A stretch of 64,000 nt of DNA from Azospirillum brasilense (GCF_005222205.1 NZ_CP032345.1:2729501-2793500); one strand, 5' to 3'; positions 51,094 through 61,139 are shown, numbered from the stretch's first letter. The notes: a model not told the origin generated them from the letters alone. A program made the numbers and translations.

Positions 51094-53295
51094 ATGGCCC
51101 ACGGGGTTGAAGAGGGCATAGCCGGGGGTATGGCGGCGGAGGAGGGCGATGCCGCTCCGGTCCGTCGCGGCGTCGCCACGCGCCTTGCCGCGGCGGCTCT
51201 GGGATGCCTCGCCGCGGAGCGGGAGCGCTGGGCGCTTTGGCTGCCGGTGGGAACCGGGGCGGGCGTGGCGCTGTATTTCGGCCTGTCCGCCGAGCCGCCG
51301 CCCTGGCTGGGGCCGGGCGCTGCGGCTGGCTGTCTGGTTCTGCTGTGGCTGGCGCGGCGGCGTCTGGCGCCGGTCGTCCTGCTGTTGGGGTTGTTGAGCG
51401 TCGCTCTGGGCTTCGCCGCGGCGCAACTGCACAGCCTGGCGGCGGCGGCGCCGATGCTGACGCGCGAGCTTGGCCCGGTGCAGGTCACCGGGCGGGTGCT
51501 GGCGGTCGAACGGCAGCCCACCGGCGCGCGGCTGATGATCGGGGAGCCGACGGTGGAGCGGCTGGCCCCGGAAGCGACGCCGGAGCGGGTGCGCCTGCAT
51601 CTGCCGGCCAAGGTGACCCCGCCGGAGGCCGGGACGGTGGTCCGGCTGCGCGCCATGCTCCACCCGCCGGCCGCCCCGGCGGAGCCGGGGGCGTTCGACC
51701 TGCAGCGGCGCGCCTATTTCGAAGGCTTTGGCGCGGTCGGCTTCGTCATGGGGGCCCCCGTCGTGCAGGAGGCGCCGCCGCCCGGCGGCTGGCGCCGGGT
51801 GACCGTGGCCTTCGAGCGGGCGCGCGCCGCCATCGCCGAGCGGGTGCGCGCCGCCGTGACCGACCCCGCGGAGGCCAGCGTCACCGCCGCCCTGCTGAAC
51901 GGCGACGCGGCGGCGATTCCCGAGCCGATGATGGACGCCTTCCGCGACAGCGGTCTGGCGCACCTCCTGTCCATTTCCGGCCTGCATGTCGGCATCGCCG
52001 CCGGGATCGTCTTCTGGGTGGTGCGGGCGCTGCTGGCGCTGGCTCCCTGGATCGCGCTGCGCTGGCCGATCAAGAAGATCGCGGCGCTGGCCGGCATCCT
52101 GTCGGCGATCCTTTACACGCTGCTGGTGGGGGCGCCCTTGCCGACGCTGCGGTCGGTGCTGATGACCGGCCTCGTCATGGGTGCGGTCATCGCCGACCGG
52201 TCGCCGATCAGCATGCGGCTGGTCGCCTTCGCCGGCATCGTCACCGTCCTCTACGACCCGGAGGGGATGCTGGGGCCGAGCTTCCAGATGTCCTTCGCGG
52301 CGGTCGTCGCCCTGATCGCCGCCTTCGAGCGTTTCACGCCCTGGGCGGTGAGCCGGCGGCGCGAGATGGGCTGGCTCGGCAAGGGCGCCATGACGCTGGG
52401 CGGCATCGCCTTTTCCAGCGTGGTGGCGACGGTCGCAACGACGCCCTACGGGCTCTATCATTTCCAGCAGGTCGCCTTTTACGGCGTGCTGTCCAACATG
52501 GTGGCGATCCCCATCACGACGGTGTGGATCATGCCCTTGAGCCTGCTCTCCTACCTGCTGTTGCCCTTCGGGCTGGAGGGGCCGGCGGTGACGGCGATGA
52601 GTTGGGGCGTCCGGCTGGTCATCGAAACGGCGGAGCGGACCGCGGCGCTGCCCGGAGCGACGGCGTTCCTGCCGGCCATGCCGGACGCCGCCATCGCGGC
52701 GGTCACGCTGGGCGGGCTGTGGCTGGCCATCTGGACGGGGCGCTGGCGCTGGCTGGGGCTGGTGGCCTTGGCTGGCGGTATGGTCGCCCCGGCCTTTGCG
52801 CCGCGGCCCGACATTCTGGTGTCGGAGGACGGAAAATTGATGGCCGTGCGCAGCGCGGAGGGGATTCTCAGCCTCTCCACCGCCAGCGACGGGCGGGTCG
52901 CCAACAGCTGGAGGCGGCGCGACGGCATGGAGAAGCCGGAGGACAAGGCCGGTCAGGATGTCTGGCCGCTCGCCGGTGTCAGCCTCGACGGGCGGCTGCG
53001 CTGCGACGCCCTGGGCTGCCTCTACCGCGCGCAGGGAAAGACCGTGGCGCTGCTGCGCCAGCCGGACGCCTTGCCGGAGGATTGCGCGGTGGCCGATGCG
53101 GTGGTGACCGCGGTTCCGTCGCGCGGGTGCCGGGCGCCGCTGGTCATCGACCATTGGCGCTTGCGGCGGGAGGGCGCACACGCGCTCACCCTGTCGGACC
53201 AGGGTATCGGGGTGGAAAGCGTGCGTGGGCGGCGCGGCGACCGCCCCTGGACGATGGGCGGGATGCGGCCCGACAGAAAGACCGGGGCGCGCTGA
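51094..53295 (+). CDS. comEC: ComEC/Rec2 family competence protein
   Basis: This is an inner-membrane channel protein related to the DNA uptake pore. The 733 residues have N-terminal helices and a DUF4131-like OB region (about 50-215), then the Competence domain (about 255-530) with the family signature FRDSGLAHLLSISGLHVGIAAG and several helices such as SFQMSFAAVVALIAAFE. The C-terminal 150 residues lack the HxDxDH metallo-hydrolase motif, so the MBL domain present in Bacillus-type proteins is degenerate or absent, as I recall for alphaproteobacterial forms. ATG 51094 lacks a clear ribosome-binding site; ATG 51130 is an alternative. Confidence 0.9.
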   Translation: MAHGVEEGIAGGMAAEEGDAAPVRRGVATRLAAAALGCLAAERERWALWLPVGTGAGVALYFGLSAEPPPWLGPGAAAGCLVLLWLARRRLAPVVLLLGLLSVALGFAAAQLHSLAAAAPMLTRELGPVQVTGRVLAVERQPTGARLMIGEPTVERLAPEATPERVRLHLPAKVTPPEAGTVVRLRAMLHPPAAPAEPGAFDLQRRAYFEGFGAVGFVMGAPVVQEAPPPGGWRRVTVAFERARAAIAERVRAAVTDPAEASVTAALLNGDAAAIPEPMMDAFRDSGLAHLLSISGLHVGIAAGIVFWVVRALLALAPWIALRWPIKKIAALAGILSAILYTLLVGAPLPTLRSVLMTGLVMGAVIADRSPISMRLVAFAGIVTVLYDPEGMLGPSFQMSFAAVVALIAAFERFTPWAVSRRREMGWLGKGAMTLGGIAFSSVVATVATTPYGLYHFQQVAFYGVLSNMVAIPITTVWIMPLSLLSYLLLPFGLEGPAVTAMSWGVRLVIETAERTAALPGATAFLPAMPDAAIAAVTLGGLWLAIWTGRWRWLGLVALAGGMVAPAFAPRPDILVSEDGKLMAVRSAEGILSLSTASDGRVANSWRRRDGMEKPEDKAGQDVWPLAGVSLDGRLRCDALGCLYRAQGKTVALLRQPDALPEDCAVADAVVTAVPSRGCRAPLVIDHWRLRREGAHALTLSDQGIGVESVRGRRGDRPWTMGGMRPDRKTGAR

Positions 53296-53308
53296 AGCGC
53301 CGCCCCGG
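53282..53308. terminator. hairpin shared by the comEC and lexA ends
   Basis: The arms CCGGGGC-GCGC (53282-53292) and GCGC-(C)-GCCCCGG (53297-53308) enclose a TGAA tetraloop that contains the comEC stop codon. The two genes converge here with 25 bases between stops. There is no T tract on the comEC side, so it may act as a transcript-end stabiliser rather than a classic terminator. Confidence 0.5.
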
Positions 53309-53320
53309 ATCGTCCTGCCG

Positions 53321-54019
53321 TCAGTACTTCCGCACCAGACCGACGAGGCGGCCCTGCACCCGGACGCGGTCGGCGCCGAAGATGCGGGTCTCGTAGGCGG
53401 CGTTGGCCGGTTCGAGCGCCACGGTGTTGCCCTTGCGGCGCAGGCGCTTCAGCGTGACCTCGGCGTCATCGACCAGGGCGACGACGATCGAGCCGTTCTC
53501 CGCGCTGTCGCAGCGCTGGATGACCACCGTGTCATGGTCGAGGATGCCGGCCTCCACCATGGAATCGCCGGCGACCTCCAGCGCGTAGTGGTCGCCCATG
53601 CCGAGCATGGCGGCCGGAATGTCCACGAAGGCGGAGCTGTCGCGCAGCGCCTCGATGGGCGTGCCGGCGGCGATCCGGCCGTAGAGCGGAAGCTGAACCG
53701 ATTCGGACGCCGGATTCGCTTCCCGCCCTGCGAAGCTGAAGTCGCCCTTGATGACGTTGGGCTGGAACTTGGCGCGCGGCGGCCGGGGGCGGGCGGTCTC
53801 CAGCCCCTCCGGCAGGCGCAGCACCTCCAGCGCGCGGGCGCGGTGGGGCAGGCGGCGGATGAAGCCGCGCTCCTCCAGCCCGGTGATCAGGCGGTGGATG
53901 CCCGACTTGGACTTCAGGTTGAGAGCGTCCTTCATTTCGTCGAAGGAAGGGGACACACCGCCCTGCCCGAGCCGCTCGTTGATGAAAAGCAGCAATTCAT
54001 GCTGCTTGCGCGTGAGCAT
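53321..54019 (-). CDS. lexA: LexA repressor
   Basis: This is the SOS regulator that cleaves itself when RecA is activated. The 232 residues have an N-terminal winged helix ([17 protein letters not shown]...[32 protein letters not shown]), a linker of about 40 residues, and a C-terminal peptidase domain. The domain has cleavage pair A118-G119 (RIAAGTP), Ser153 (GDSM) and Lys191. An SOS box lies 59-73 bases upstream, so autorepression is expected. It converges with comEC. Confidence 0.97.
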   Translation of the reverse strand: MLTRKQHELLLFINERLGQGGVSPSFDEMKDALNLKSKSGIHRLITGLEERGFIRRLPHRARALEVLRLPEGLETARPRPPRAKFQPNVIKGDFSFAGREANPASESVQLPLYGRIAAGTPIEALRDSSAFVDIPAAMLGMGDHYALEVAGDSMVEAGILDHDTVVIQRCDSAENGSIVVALVDDAEVTLKRLRRKGNTVALEPANAAYETRIFGADRVRVQGRLVGLVRKY

Positions 54020-54077
54020 TTGTGCCTCCCGGCCGGTTCCGCACTAGATATGGAACAAAAGCAAAACGTTCCATCTT

Positions 54078-54092
54078 GTTCTAGTTTGGTTC
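54078..54092. promoter_or_regulatory. SOS box of lexA
   Basis: GTTC (54078-54081) and GTTC (54089-54092) are separated by exactly seven bases, the alphaproteobacterial LexA consensus GTTC-N7-GTTC. A third GTTC at 54068-54071 lies six bases before the first. The site lies upstream of lexA and should mediate autoregulation. Confidence 0.85.
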
Positions 54093-54187
54093 TTAACCCC
54101 CGTCAAGCCCTACGGATGAAATCAATCGCAAATCGACGGACAGGACTCCCAAAGCGATTGCCAAAGGGATCGGGGGTGCAGAACGGA

Positions 54188-55405
54188 TTAAAGCGACAGG
54201 ACACCGCCGCTCAACGGGATCACCGTCACGCGGTCGCCCACGGCGGCGGCGGTTGCCTGCGGCTCGCGGACGATCAGGGCGTCGGCCCGGGCCAGCCGGG
54301 ACATCATCGCGCTGTCCTGGCGCGGGAAGGGGGTGGCGACGGGCTCGCCGTCCGCTCCGGTGGACAGGGTGGCGCGCAGGAAATCCGTGCGGTCGTCGTT
54401 GGCCTTCAGCGGCGCGCCGAGCCGGGCCGCGAGCGTGGCGTTCTCGGCGGGCAGCCCCTGGAGACGGCGGAGGACGGGCACCAGGAACAGCACGGCGGCG
54501 ACCCCGGTGGAGACCGGGTTGCCGGGCAGGCCGAGCAGCGGCACGCCGTTCGCCGTGCCGAAGATCAACGGTTTGCCGGGCTTCATGGCGACCCGGTAGA
54601 AGTCCAGCGACAGCCCGCCCAGCACGTCGCGCACATGGTCGTGTTCGCCTTGCGAGGCGCCGCCCGTGGTCACCAGCACGTCGCAGCCGGCCGCCCCGGC
54701 GGCCATGGCGGCGAGATGCTCCGGATCGTCCCTGGCCACGCCGAGGTTGTGGGCGAGCCCGCCCTGGCTGGTGACCAGCGCGCACAGGCCGAGCGCGTTG
54801 GAGCTGACGATCTGGCTCGGACCCAGCGGATCGCCGGGCAGGGCGATCTCGTCCCCGGTGGCGAGCACGGCGACCCGCGGGCGACGGTGGACGCGCAGCC
54901 AGGGCAGGTTGGCCGCGGCGGCCAGGGCGACGTCACGGGCGGTGAGCAGCCGTCCCTTGGGAAGCAACTCCTCTCCCGCGGTGAAGTCCAGACCGGCGGG
55001 GCGGATGAAGCGGCCCGCGGGCACGGCGCGCCCGACGCGCACGCGATCCCCGGCGTCCTCGCAATCCTCCTGCATCACCACGGCGTCGGCCCCGGCGGGC
55101 AGGGGGGCGCCGGTGAAGATGCGCACGGCCTCGCCCGCGCCGAGCGATCCGGCGAAGGCGTGGCCGGCCGCCGACTCGCCGATCCGGCGCAGGGTGACGG
55201 GCGCAGTCTCCGACGCCTGGACGATGTCGGCGGCGCGGACGGCCCAGCCGTCCATGGCGGCGGCGGCGAAGGGCGGCTGGGTCAGCCGGGCGACGGCGGG
55301 CTCCGCCAGGACGCGCCCCAGCGCGTCGGGCAGCGGCACCGTCTCCGCCGGCAGGGCGGTGAAGGCGGCGAGGATGCGGGCGCGGGCTTCACCGACCTGC
55401 AGCAT
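54188..55405 (-). CDS. moeA: Molybdopterin molybdenumtransferase MoeA
   Basis: This enzyme inserts molybdate into adenylated molybdopterin. The 405 residues show ARARILAAF at the start, PPFAAAAMDGWAVRAAD, RIFTGAPLPAGADAVVMQEDC, the MoaB/Mog-like domain VAVLATGDEIALPGDPLGPSQIVSSNALGL, and VTTGGASQGEHDHVRDVL. MKPGKPLIFGTANGVPLLGLPGNPVSTGVA follows. The ATG at 55405 overlaps the moaC stop as TGATG, so translation is coupled. Confidence 0.95.
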   Translation of the reverse strand: MLQVGEARARILAAFTALPAETVPLPDALGRVLAEPAVARLTQPPFAAAAMDGWAVRAADIVQASETAPVTLRRIGESAAGHAFAGSLGAGEAVRIFTGAPLPAGADAVVMQEDCEDAGDRVRVGRAVPAGRFIRPAGLDFTAGEELLPKGRLLTARDVALAAAANLPWLRVHRRPRVAVLATGDEIALPGDPLGPSQIVSSNALGLCALVTSQGGLAHNLGVARDDPEHLAAMAAGAAGCDVLVTTGGASQGEHDHVRDVLGGLSLDFYRVAMKPGKPLIFGTANGVPLLGLPGNPVSTGVAAVLFLVPVLRRLQGLPAENATLAARLGAPLKANDDRTDFLRATLSTGADGEPVATPFPRQDSAMMSRLARADALIVREPQATAAAVGDRVTVIPLSGGVLSL

Positions 55406-55899
55406 CAGGCCGCGCTCCCCCATTCGCCGCTCTTGCCGCCGGCCTTGTGGAGCAGCGTCACCTCGGTGATGGTCATGCCGCGGTCCACCGCCTTGCACAT
55501 GTCGTAGACGGTGAGTGCGGCGATCGACACGGCGGTCAGCGCCTCCATCTCCACCCCGGTCTGCCCCCTCAGCTTGCAGGTGGCGGTGATGTCCACGGCG
55601 TTGCGCTCGGGGTCGCAGGTCAGGTCCACCTTGACCGAGGTCAGCATCAGCGGGTGGCACAGCGGGATCAGGTCCGGCGTGCGCTTGGCCCCCATGATGC
55701 CGGCCAGCCGGGCCACCGACAGGACGTCGCCCTTCTTGACGCCGCCTTGCAGGATGAGCGCCAGCGTTTCCGGCTGCATCAGGACGGAGCCGCGGGCGGT
55801 CGCCGTTCGTTCCGTGTCGGCCTTGCCGGACACGTCCACCATCACCGCGCGGCCCTCGGCGTCGAAATGGGTGAAGCCGCTCGCGGGCTGGTCGGTCAT
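55405..55899 (-). CDS. moaC: Cyclic pyranopterin monophosphate synthase MoaC
   Basis: This enzyme converts the MoaA product to cPMP in molybdenum cofactor synthesis. The 164 residues include [50 protein letters not shown] with the conserved His-Pro, [29 protein letters not shown] with the catalytic Asp/Lys region, and a short C-terminus [12 protein letters not shown]. The start overlaps the stop of an upstream GNAT gene (ATGA). moaA, moaD and moaE are not in the window. Confidence 0.97.
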   Translation of the reverse strand: MTDQPASGFTHFDAEGRAVMVDVSGKADTERTATARGSVLMQPETLALILQGGVKKGDVLSVARLAGIMGAKRTPDLIPLCHPLMLTSVKVDLTCDPERNAVDITATCKLRGQTGVEMEALTAVSIAALTVYDMCKAVDRGMTITEVTLLHKAGGKSGEWGSAA

Positions 55900-56357
55900 A
55901 GGGGTTTCTCCATGAACAGGCTCAGCGGGTCCGGGCCGTAGGGGCCGAAGGGGCCGCGGTCGGCGAAGCCCTGCTTGCGGTATAGCGCGATGGCCTCGTC
56001 CTGATAGACGCCGGTTTCCAGCCGCAGCAGCGACAGGCCGGCGCCGCGCGCCTCGTCCTCGATGCGTTCCAGAAGGCGGCGTCCGATCTGGCCGCCGCGT
56101 GCGGTCGGCTGGACGAACATCCGCTTGACCTCGCCATAGCCGCCCTCGGTGTCGATGCGCACGGCCCCGCAGCCGACCACGGTTCCCGACCGCCGGGCGA
56201 CCAGGAAGCGGATGTCCGGCTTGGCCAGCGACTGCAGGTCGAGCAGATGGTTGCTCTCGGCCGGGTAAAGGTCGCCCAGATAGCGGTCCAGCTCCTCGAT
56301 GAGCTGAACCACCTCGTCCTGGAGCGGACTTTCAAGGGCAATGCTCACGTTCGGCAC
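55896..56357 (-). CDS. GNAT family N-acetyltransferase
   Basis: This is a 153-residue acetyltransferase. The acetyl-CoA motif is [29 protein letters not shown] (Q/R-x-x-G-x-G/A pattern), preceded by [21 protein letters not shown] and followed by [22 protein letters not shown] prefer the GTG at 56357 because GGGAGGAG lies seven bases upstream; an in-frame ATG at 56375 would put that site inside the gene. The substrate is unknown. Its stop overlaps moaC, so it is probably co-transcribed with moaC-moeA. Confidence 0.9.
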   Translation of the reverse strand: MPNVSIALESPLQDEVVQLIEELDRYLGDLYPAESNHLLDLQSLAKPDIRFLVARRSGTVVGCGAVRIDTEGGYGEVKRMFVQPTARGGQIGRRLLERIEDEARGAGLSLLRLETGVYQDEAIALYRKQGFADRGPFGPYGPDPLSLFMEKPL

Positions 56358-56392
56358 GTCGTCGCTCCTCCCCATTGCTTTATTCTTTGGTG

Positions 56393-57177
56393 TCAGGCGA
56401 GCAGGGCGCGGGTGGCCGCGGTCACATCCTTCTGCCGCATCAGCGATTCACCGACCAGGAAGCAGCGCGCGCCGACCGCCGCCATGCGCGACAGGTCCGC
56501 CGGGCTGTAGAGGCCGCTTTCGGCGACCAGCATCCGGTCGGCGGGCACGTGGGCCGCCAGTTCCTCCGTCGTGGCGATGTCCACCGCCAGAGTCTTCAGG
56601 TTCCGGTTGTTCACCCCCAGAAGCGGAGTCTTCAGCGCCAGCGCGCGGTCCAGCTCCTCGCGGTTGTGCACCTCGACCAGCACGTCGAGGCCCCAGGCGA
56701 GGGCGGCGTCCTCGATCTCGGCGGCCTGCGCGTCGCTCAGCGCCGCCATGATGATCAGGATGCAGTCAGCGCCCAGCGCGCGGGATTCGGCGATCTGGTA
56801 GGGATCGACCATGAAGTCCTTGCGCAGCACCGGCAGGTCCACCGCGGCGCGGGCGGACAGCAGATAGTCGTCGCAGCCCTGGAAATAGGGCTCGTCGGTC
56901 AGCACCGACAGGCAGGTGGCGCCGCCCTCGCGGTAGGCGCGGGCCAGCGACGGCGGGTCGAAGTCCGGACGGATCAGGCCCTTCGACGGGCTGGCCTTCT
57001 TGATCTCGGCGATCAGGCCGTAGCGGCCCCCGTCCACCGTGCGGCGCAGGGCGCGGATGAAGCCGCGCGCCGGGTCGGCGGCGCGGGCGGCGTCCTCCAC
57101 CGCGGACAGCGGGCGGGCGGACTTGCGGGCTTGGACCAGCGCGCGCTTGTCGTCGCAGATGCGGGTCAGGACGTCGC

Positions 57178-57181
<4 letters not shown>
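56393..57181 (-). CDS. trpC: Indole-3-glycerol phosphate synthase
   Basis: This is a TIM-barrel enzyme of tryptophan synthesis. The 262 residues contain [30 protein letters not shown] with the catalytic Lys/Glu, [72 protein letters not shown], and [12 protein letters not shown]. It is not fused to trpF. Its ATG overlaps the trpD stop (ATGA), in the order trpG-trpD-trpC. Confidence 0.98.
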
Positions 57182-58247
<1,066 letters not shown>

Positions 58248-58251
<4 letters not shown>

Positions 58252-58838
58252 GCGGCGGTCTCCAGCCGGCGGGTCGTGTTCAGGAAGTTCTCCAGGATCT
58301 TGTGCCCGTGCTCGCTCTCGATGCTTTCCGGGTGGAACTGCACACCGTGGATCGGCAGCTCGCGGTGGGACAGCGCCATGATCAGGCCGTCCTCCGTCTC
58401 GCCGGTCACCTCCAGGCAGGCGGGCAGGGTGGCGCGCTCGACGATCAGCGAATGGTAGCGGGTGGCCCGGAAGGGCGAGGGCAGGTCCTTCAGGACGCCG
58501 CGCCCCTGGTGGAACATGCGGTCGACCTTGCCGTGCATCGGCACCGGCGCGCGCAGCACCGTGCCGCCGAAGGCCTGCCCGATGGCCTGATGGCCCAGGC
58601 ACACGCCCATCAGCGGAACGCCCGCCTTGGCGGCGGCGTCGATCAGCGGCAGGCAGATGCCCGCCTTGTCCGGGTCGCAGGGGCCGGGCGACAGCACGAT
58701 CCCCTCGGGGCGGAGCGCCATGGCCTCCTCCACCGTCAGGCTGTCGTTGCGGCGGACGTCCAGTTCGGCGCCCAGTTCGCCCAGGTAATGGACGAGGTTG
58801 TAGGTGAAGCTGTCGTAATTATCGATGAGCAGCAGCAT
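58248..58838 (-). CDS. trpG: Anthranilate synthase glutamine amidotransferase subunit
   Basis: This class I amidotransferase supplies ammonia to TrpE. The 196 residues have [19 protein letters not shown], the oxyanion loop [13 protein letters not shown], the nucleophile in [15 protein letters not shown], and the catalytic His-x-Glu in [16 protein letters not shown] 58838 matches the family start; ATG 58853 adds five residues. It heads the trpGDC unit. The hairpin CCGGAA-TAGCG-TTCCGG at 58900-58916 lies upstream, but no trp leader peptide was found. Confidence 0.97.
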
Positions 58839-58992
58839 GGGGCGCCCCGGCATCCTTCCGGCCTGTCTTTTCCGGTCCGTCGGTCACGGCCCGATCGTCC
58901 CGGAATAGCGTTCCGGCCTTGTTCCAAGGCGGGTACCCTAGCGGCTGGAGCGGTGGATTTCCAGCCCGTCCGAACCTCGACTTGGCGGAGAA

Positions 58993-59445
58993 TCAGTGGC
59001 AGAGGAACTGCGGCGCTGTCGCCGGCTTGTCGAGGACCATGCCGCGCGCGTCGGTCTCCTCGGTGATCTGGCAGCGCCGCACGGTGCGCGGCAGGTCGAT
59101 GGCCAGCGTGGCCTGCGTTCCGTTGTAACGGCAGATCAGGAAGACGCTGTCGCGCCGGGCGGCGGGGAAGTCCCATTGCCGGACCTCCGAGCGGCCCCGC
59201 CGCAGGCTGCGGTCCGGCTCCAGCGCCGCCGGGGAGGGAGACGTCATCTGCGCCGTCCGGTCGCCCTCCACCAGCGCGACGCCCGCAAAGGCGTGCTGGT
59301 CCTTCGCCGGGTAGGGCGACCAGCCGCCGGGCGCCTCCGGCTGAGCCTGCACGGTCAGGCTGGGCGGGCAGCGGACCTCGTTGGCGACGGCGGGGCCGGT
59401 GGTGGCGACGGCGAGGACCGCCAGGAGGGGGAGGGTGCGGAGCAT
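58993..59445 (-). CDS. small secreted protein resembling the STY0301 family
   Basis: The 150-residue protein has a signal peptide (MLRTLPLLAVLAVATTGPAVA, cleavage near A21) and a mature periplasmic domain with conserved-looking Cys: EVRCPPSLTVQ, FLICRYNGTQ, VRRCQITE and a final LCH. The pattern of CP...W...GV...LxPD...W.F...ICRY.GT...LP..V..C is that of the STY0301-type family of unknown function, recognised by eye only. It lies 155 bases upstream of trpG in the same direction and divergent from the deacetylase gene. Confidence 0.75.
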   Translation of the reverse strand: MLRTLPLLAVLAVATTGPAVANEVRCPPSLTVQAQPEAPGGWSPYPAKDQHAFAGVALVEGDRTAQMTSPSPAALEPDRSLRRGRSEVRQWDFPAARRDSVFLICRYNGTQATLAIDLPRTVRRCQITEETDARGMVLDKPATAPQFLCH

Positions 59446-59563
59446 GGCGGTCACAGCATAGTCCCAGCCGGCGGAGGCCTCCACCCCGCTCCGCTGTTGC
59501 AGGGACGGTGCGGGGGTGCCACCTTGCGCGCAAACCGGAAACCAGGGTTCGAGATTTCTTCCC

Positions 59564-60769
59564 ATGGTCAGAAAATCGCCGCGCAAACCCCAGAAGGCCG
59601 CGGCACGGAAGCCATCGCCGAAAGTGCCGGCCGCCGCGTCCGGACGGGCGGTGCCGGGGCGCGCCGTATCGCCGGTTCTGCTGGCGCTGGCCGGTGTGAT
59701 CGCGGTCTTCGCTGTGGCGCTCGGCGCCCGTTTCATCCTCGGGCGCGGCGCGCCGGAGACGGAGACCGTCGTGGAGCGGGAGGCGCCGGTCATCGCTCCC
59801 GCGGCTCCGATCAAGGCTCCGCCGCCCAAGGTCGCCGAGGCACCGCCCCCACCGCCGCCGCCGCCGGTTCGCGAGGCCGAACCCGCTCCGGCGCCCGTTC
59901 CCGCGCCACCGCCCCAGGTGACCGAGGCCCCGTCGCCCGTTCCGGTGCCCGCACCGCCCCCGCCGCCGGCACTGACGCCGAAGCCGGTGGTGGCGATGCT
60001 GCCGCCCCCCGTCGCCCCGCTGGAACCGCCCAAGGTGGCGCCAGGATCGCCGCTGTGGAAGAAGAACGCGCTGCCCTTCCGCGCCCCGCCGGGCAAGCCG
60101 GCCATCGCCATTGTCATCGACGACATGGGCGTGGACCGCAAACGTTCGAACCGCACGGTGTCGTTGCCGGCGCCGCTGACGCTGGCCTGGCTGCCCTACG
60201 CCCACGAATTGCCCGCCCAGGCCCGCGCCGCCCGCGCCGCCGGGCACGAGCTGATGCTGCATCTTCCCATGGAGCCCAGCGGCTCGGCCGATCCGGGGCC
60301 GCAGGCGCTGCGCGTGTCGCTCGACAAGGGGGAGATCCTGCGCCGGACCAAGGCGGCGCTCGACAGCTTCGACGGCTATGTCGGGGTGAACAACCACATG
60401 GGCAGCCGCTTCACCGCCGATTCCGCGGCCATGGCGCCCGTGCTGGGAGAGATCGCGCGGCGCGGCCTGTTGTGGCTGGACAGCCGGACCACCGCGAAGA
60501 GCGCCGGCCTGACCCTCGCGCGGGAGCTTCAGATGCCCTTCGCCGGGCGCGACATCTTCCTCGACAACGAGATGACCGTGCCGGCGGTGCGCGCCCAGCT
60601 CGCCAAGACGGAGCAGGTGGCGCGCCGCCAAGGCTACGCCATCGCCATCGGCCACCCGCACGATGCGACAATCGACGCACTGGCCTCCTGGATGCCGGAG
60701 GTGCAGAAACGCGGCTTCGTCCTGGTTCCGGTCAGCGCCGTCGTGCGCGCCCATCACGCCGGCGGGTGA
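59564..60769 (+). CDS. Divergent polysaccharide deacetylase family protein with proline-rich linker
   Basis: The 401-residue protein has a basic cytoplasmic N-terminus, one membrane helix (about 37-59) and a long Pro/Ala-rich linker (about 75-160). A C-terminal domain of the divergent polysaccharide deacetylase family (DUF610/YibQ type) follows: AIAIVIDDMGVDRKRSNR, LPYAHELPAQARAARAAGHELMLHLPMEP, VNNHMGSRFT, GLLWLDSRTT, RDIFLDNEM, and AIAIGHPHDATIDAL. It is probably anchored in the inner membrane with its enzymatic domain in the periplasm, where the linker could span part of the cell wall. The substrate is unknown. I chose ATG 59564; an earlier in-frame Met lacks a ribosome-binding site. Confidence 0.88.
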   Translation: MVRKSPRKPQKAAARKPSPKVPAAASGRAVPGRAVSPVLLALAGVIAVFAVALGARFILGRGAPETETVVEREAPVIAPAAPIKAPPPKVAEAPPPPPPPPVREAEPAPAPVPAPPPQVTEAPSPVPVPAPPPPPALTPKPVVAMLPPPVAPLEPPKVAPGSPLWKKNALPFRAPPGKPAIAIVIDDMGVDRKRSNRTVSLPAPLTLAWLPYAHELPAQARAARAAGHELMLHLPMEPSGSADPGPQALRVSLDKGEILRRTKAALDSFDGYVGVNNHMGSRFTADSAAMAPVLGEIARRGLLWLDSRTTAKSAGLTLARELQMPFAGRDIFLDNEMTVPAVRAQLAKTEQVARRQGYAIAIGHPHDATIDALASWMPEVQKRGFVLVPVSAVVRAHHAGG

Positions 60770-60796
60770 CCGCCGGTCCCGCTTGAGGAGAGTTCC

Positions 60797-61000
60797 ATGG
60801 CTGACACCTACAAGGTCGGCGGCATGACCTGCGGCGGCTGCGCCCGCTCCGTCACCAACGCCATCGGCAAGCTGGCGCCGGGCGCCGCCGTGACGGTGGA
60901 CCTGGAGGCCGGCACCGTGGCCGTCGAGGGCGGAGTCGCGCCGGAGACGGTGAGGAAGGCCGTGGAAGGCGCCGGCTTCGACTTCGGCGGCCAAGCCTGA
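60797..61000 (+). CDS. heavy-metal-associated domain protein (CopZ-like)
   Basis: This is a 67-residue ferredoxin-like metallochaperone fold. The metal-binding loop GGMTCGGCARSV has C12 and C15 (CxxC), and the rest follows the HMA pattern with ALxPG-like KLAPGAAVTVDLEAGTVAVEG and TVRKAVEGAGFDF. By family knowledge it binds Cu(I) or another soft metal in the cytoplasm. No copper ATPase gene is nearby. A GAGGAGAG site precedes the ATG, and the upstream deacetylase gene ends 27 bases before. Confidence 0.9.
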   Translation: MADTYKVGGMTCGGCARSVTNAIGKLAPGAAVTVDLEAGTVAVEGGVAPETVRKAVEGAGFDFGGQA

Positions 61001-61027
61001 GAAGGGCTTCAGGCCTGAGAAAGCCCT

Positions 61028-61139
61028 AAAGCGGATTGCAATCCGCTTTGGACCGCGACGGCGGCCCCGGCCGCACATGCGGCCGAAGCCCGCCGGCAAG
61101 TGAGGCGATGTGAGTCTAAAGCGAACGGAAGTTCGTTTT
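61028..61139. repeat. cluster of palindromes between convergent genes
   Basis: Three inverted repeats lie within 112 bases. They are a perfect 22-base palindrome at 61028-61049 (AAAGCGGATTG and its complement); CGGCCGCA-CA-TGCGGCCG at 61068-61085; and AAAGCGAAC-GGAA-GTTCGTTTT at 61118-61139 with one mismatch. The outer two share the start CTAAAGCG. The element fills the gap between the metal-binding gene and the converging membrane protein gene, and its last bases include that gene's stop codon. It looks like a small mosaic intergenic repeat and could also act as a bidirectional terminator. Confidence 0.65.

Noticed and set aside
58900-58916. CCGGAA-TAGCG-TTCCGG upstream of trpG considered as an operator
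   Set aside because: A single six-base palindrome in GC-rich DNA with no supporting promoter boxes is weak. It is mentioned only in the trpG entry.
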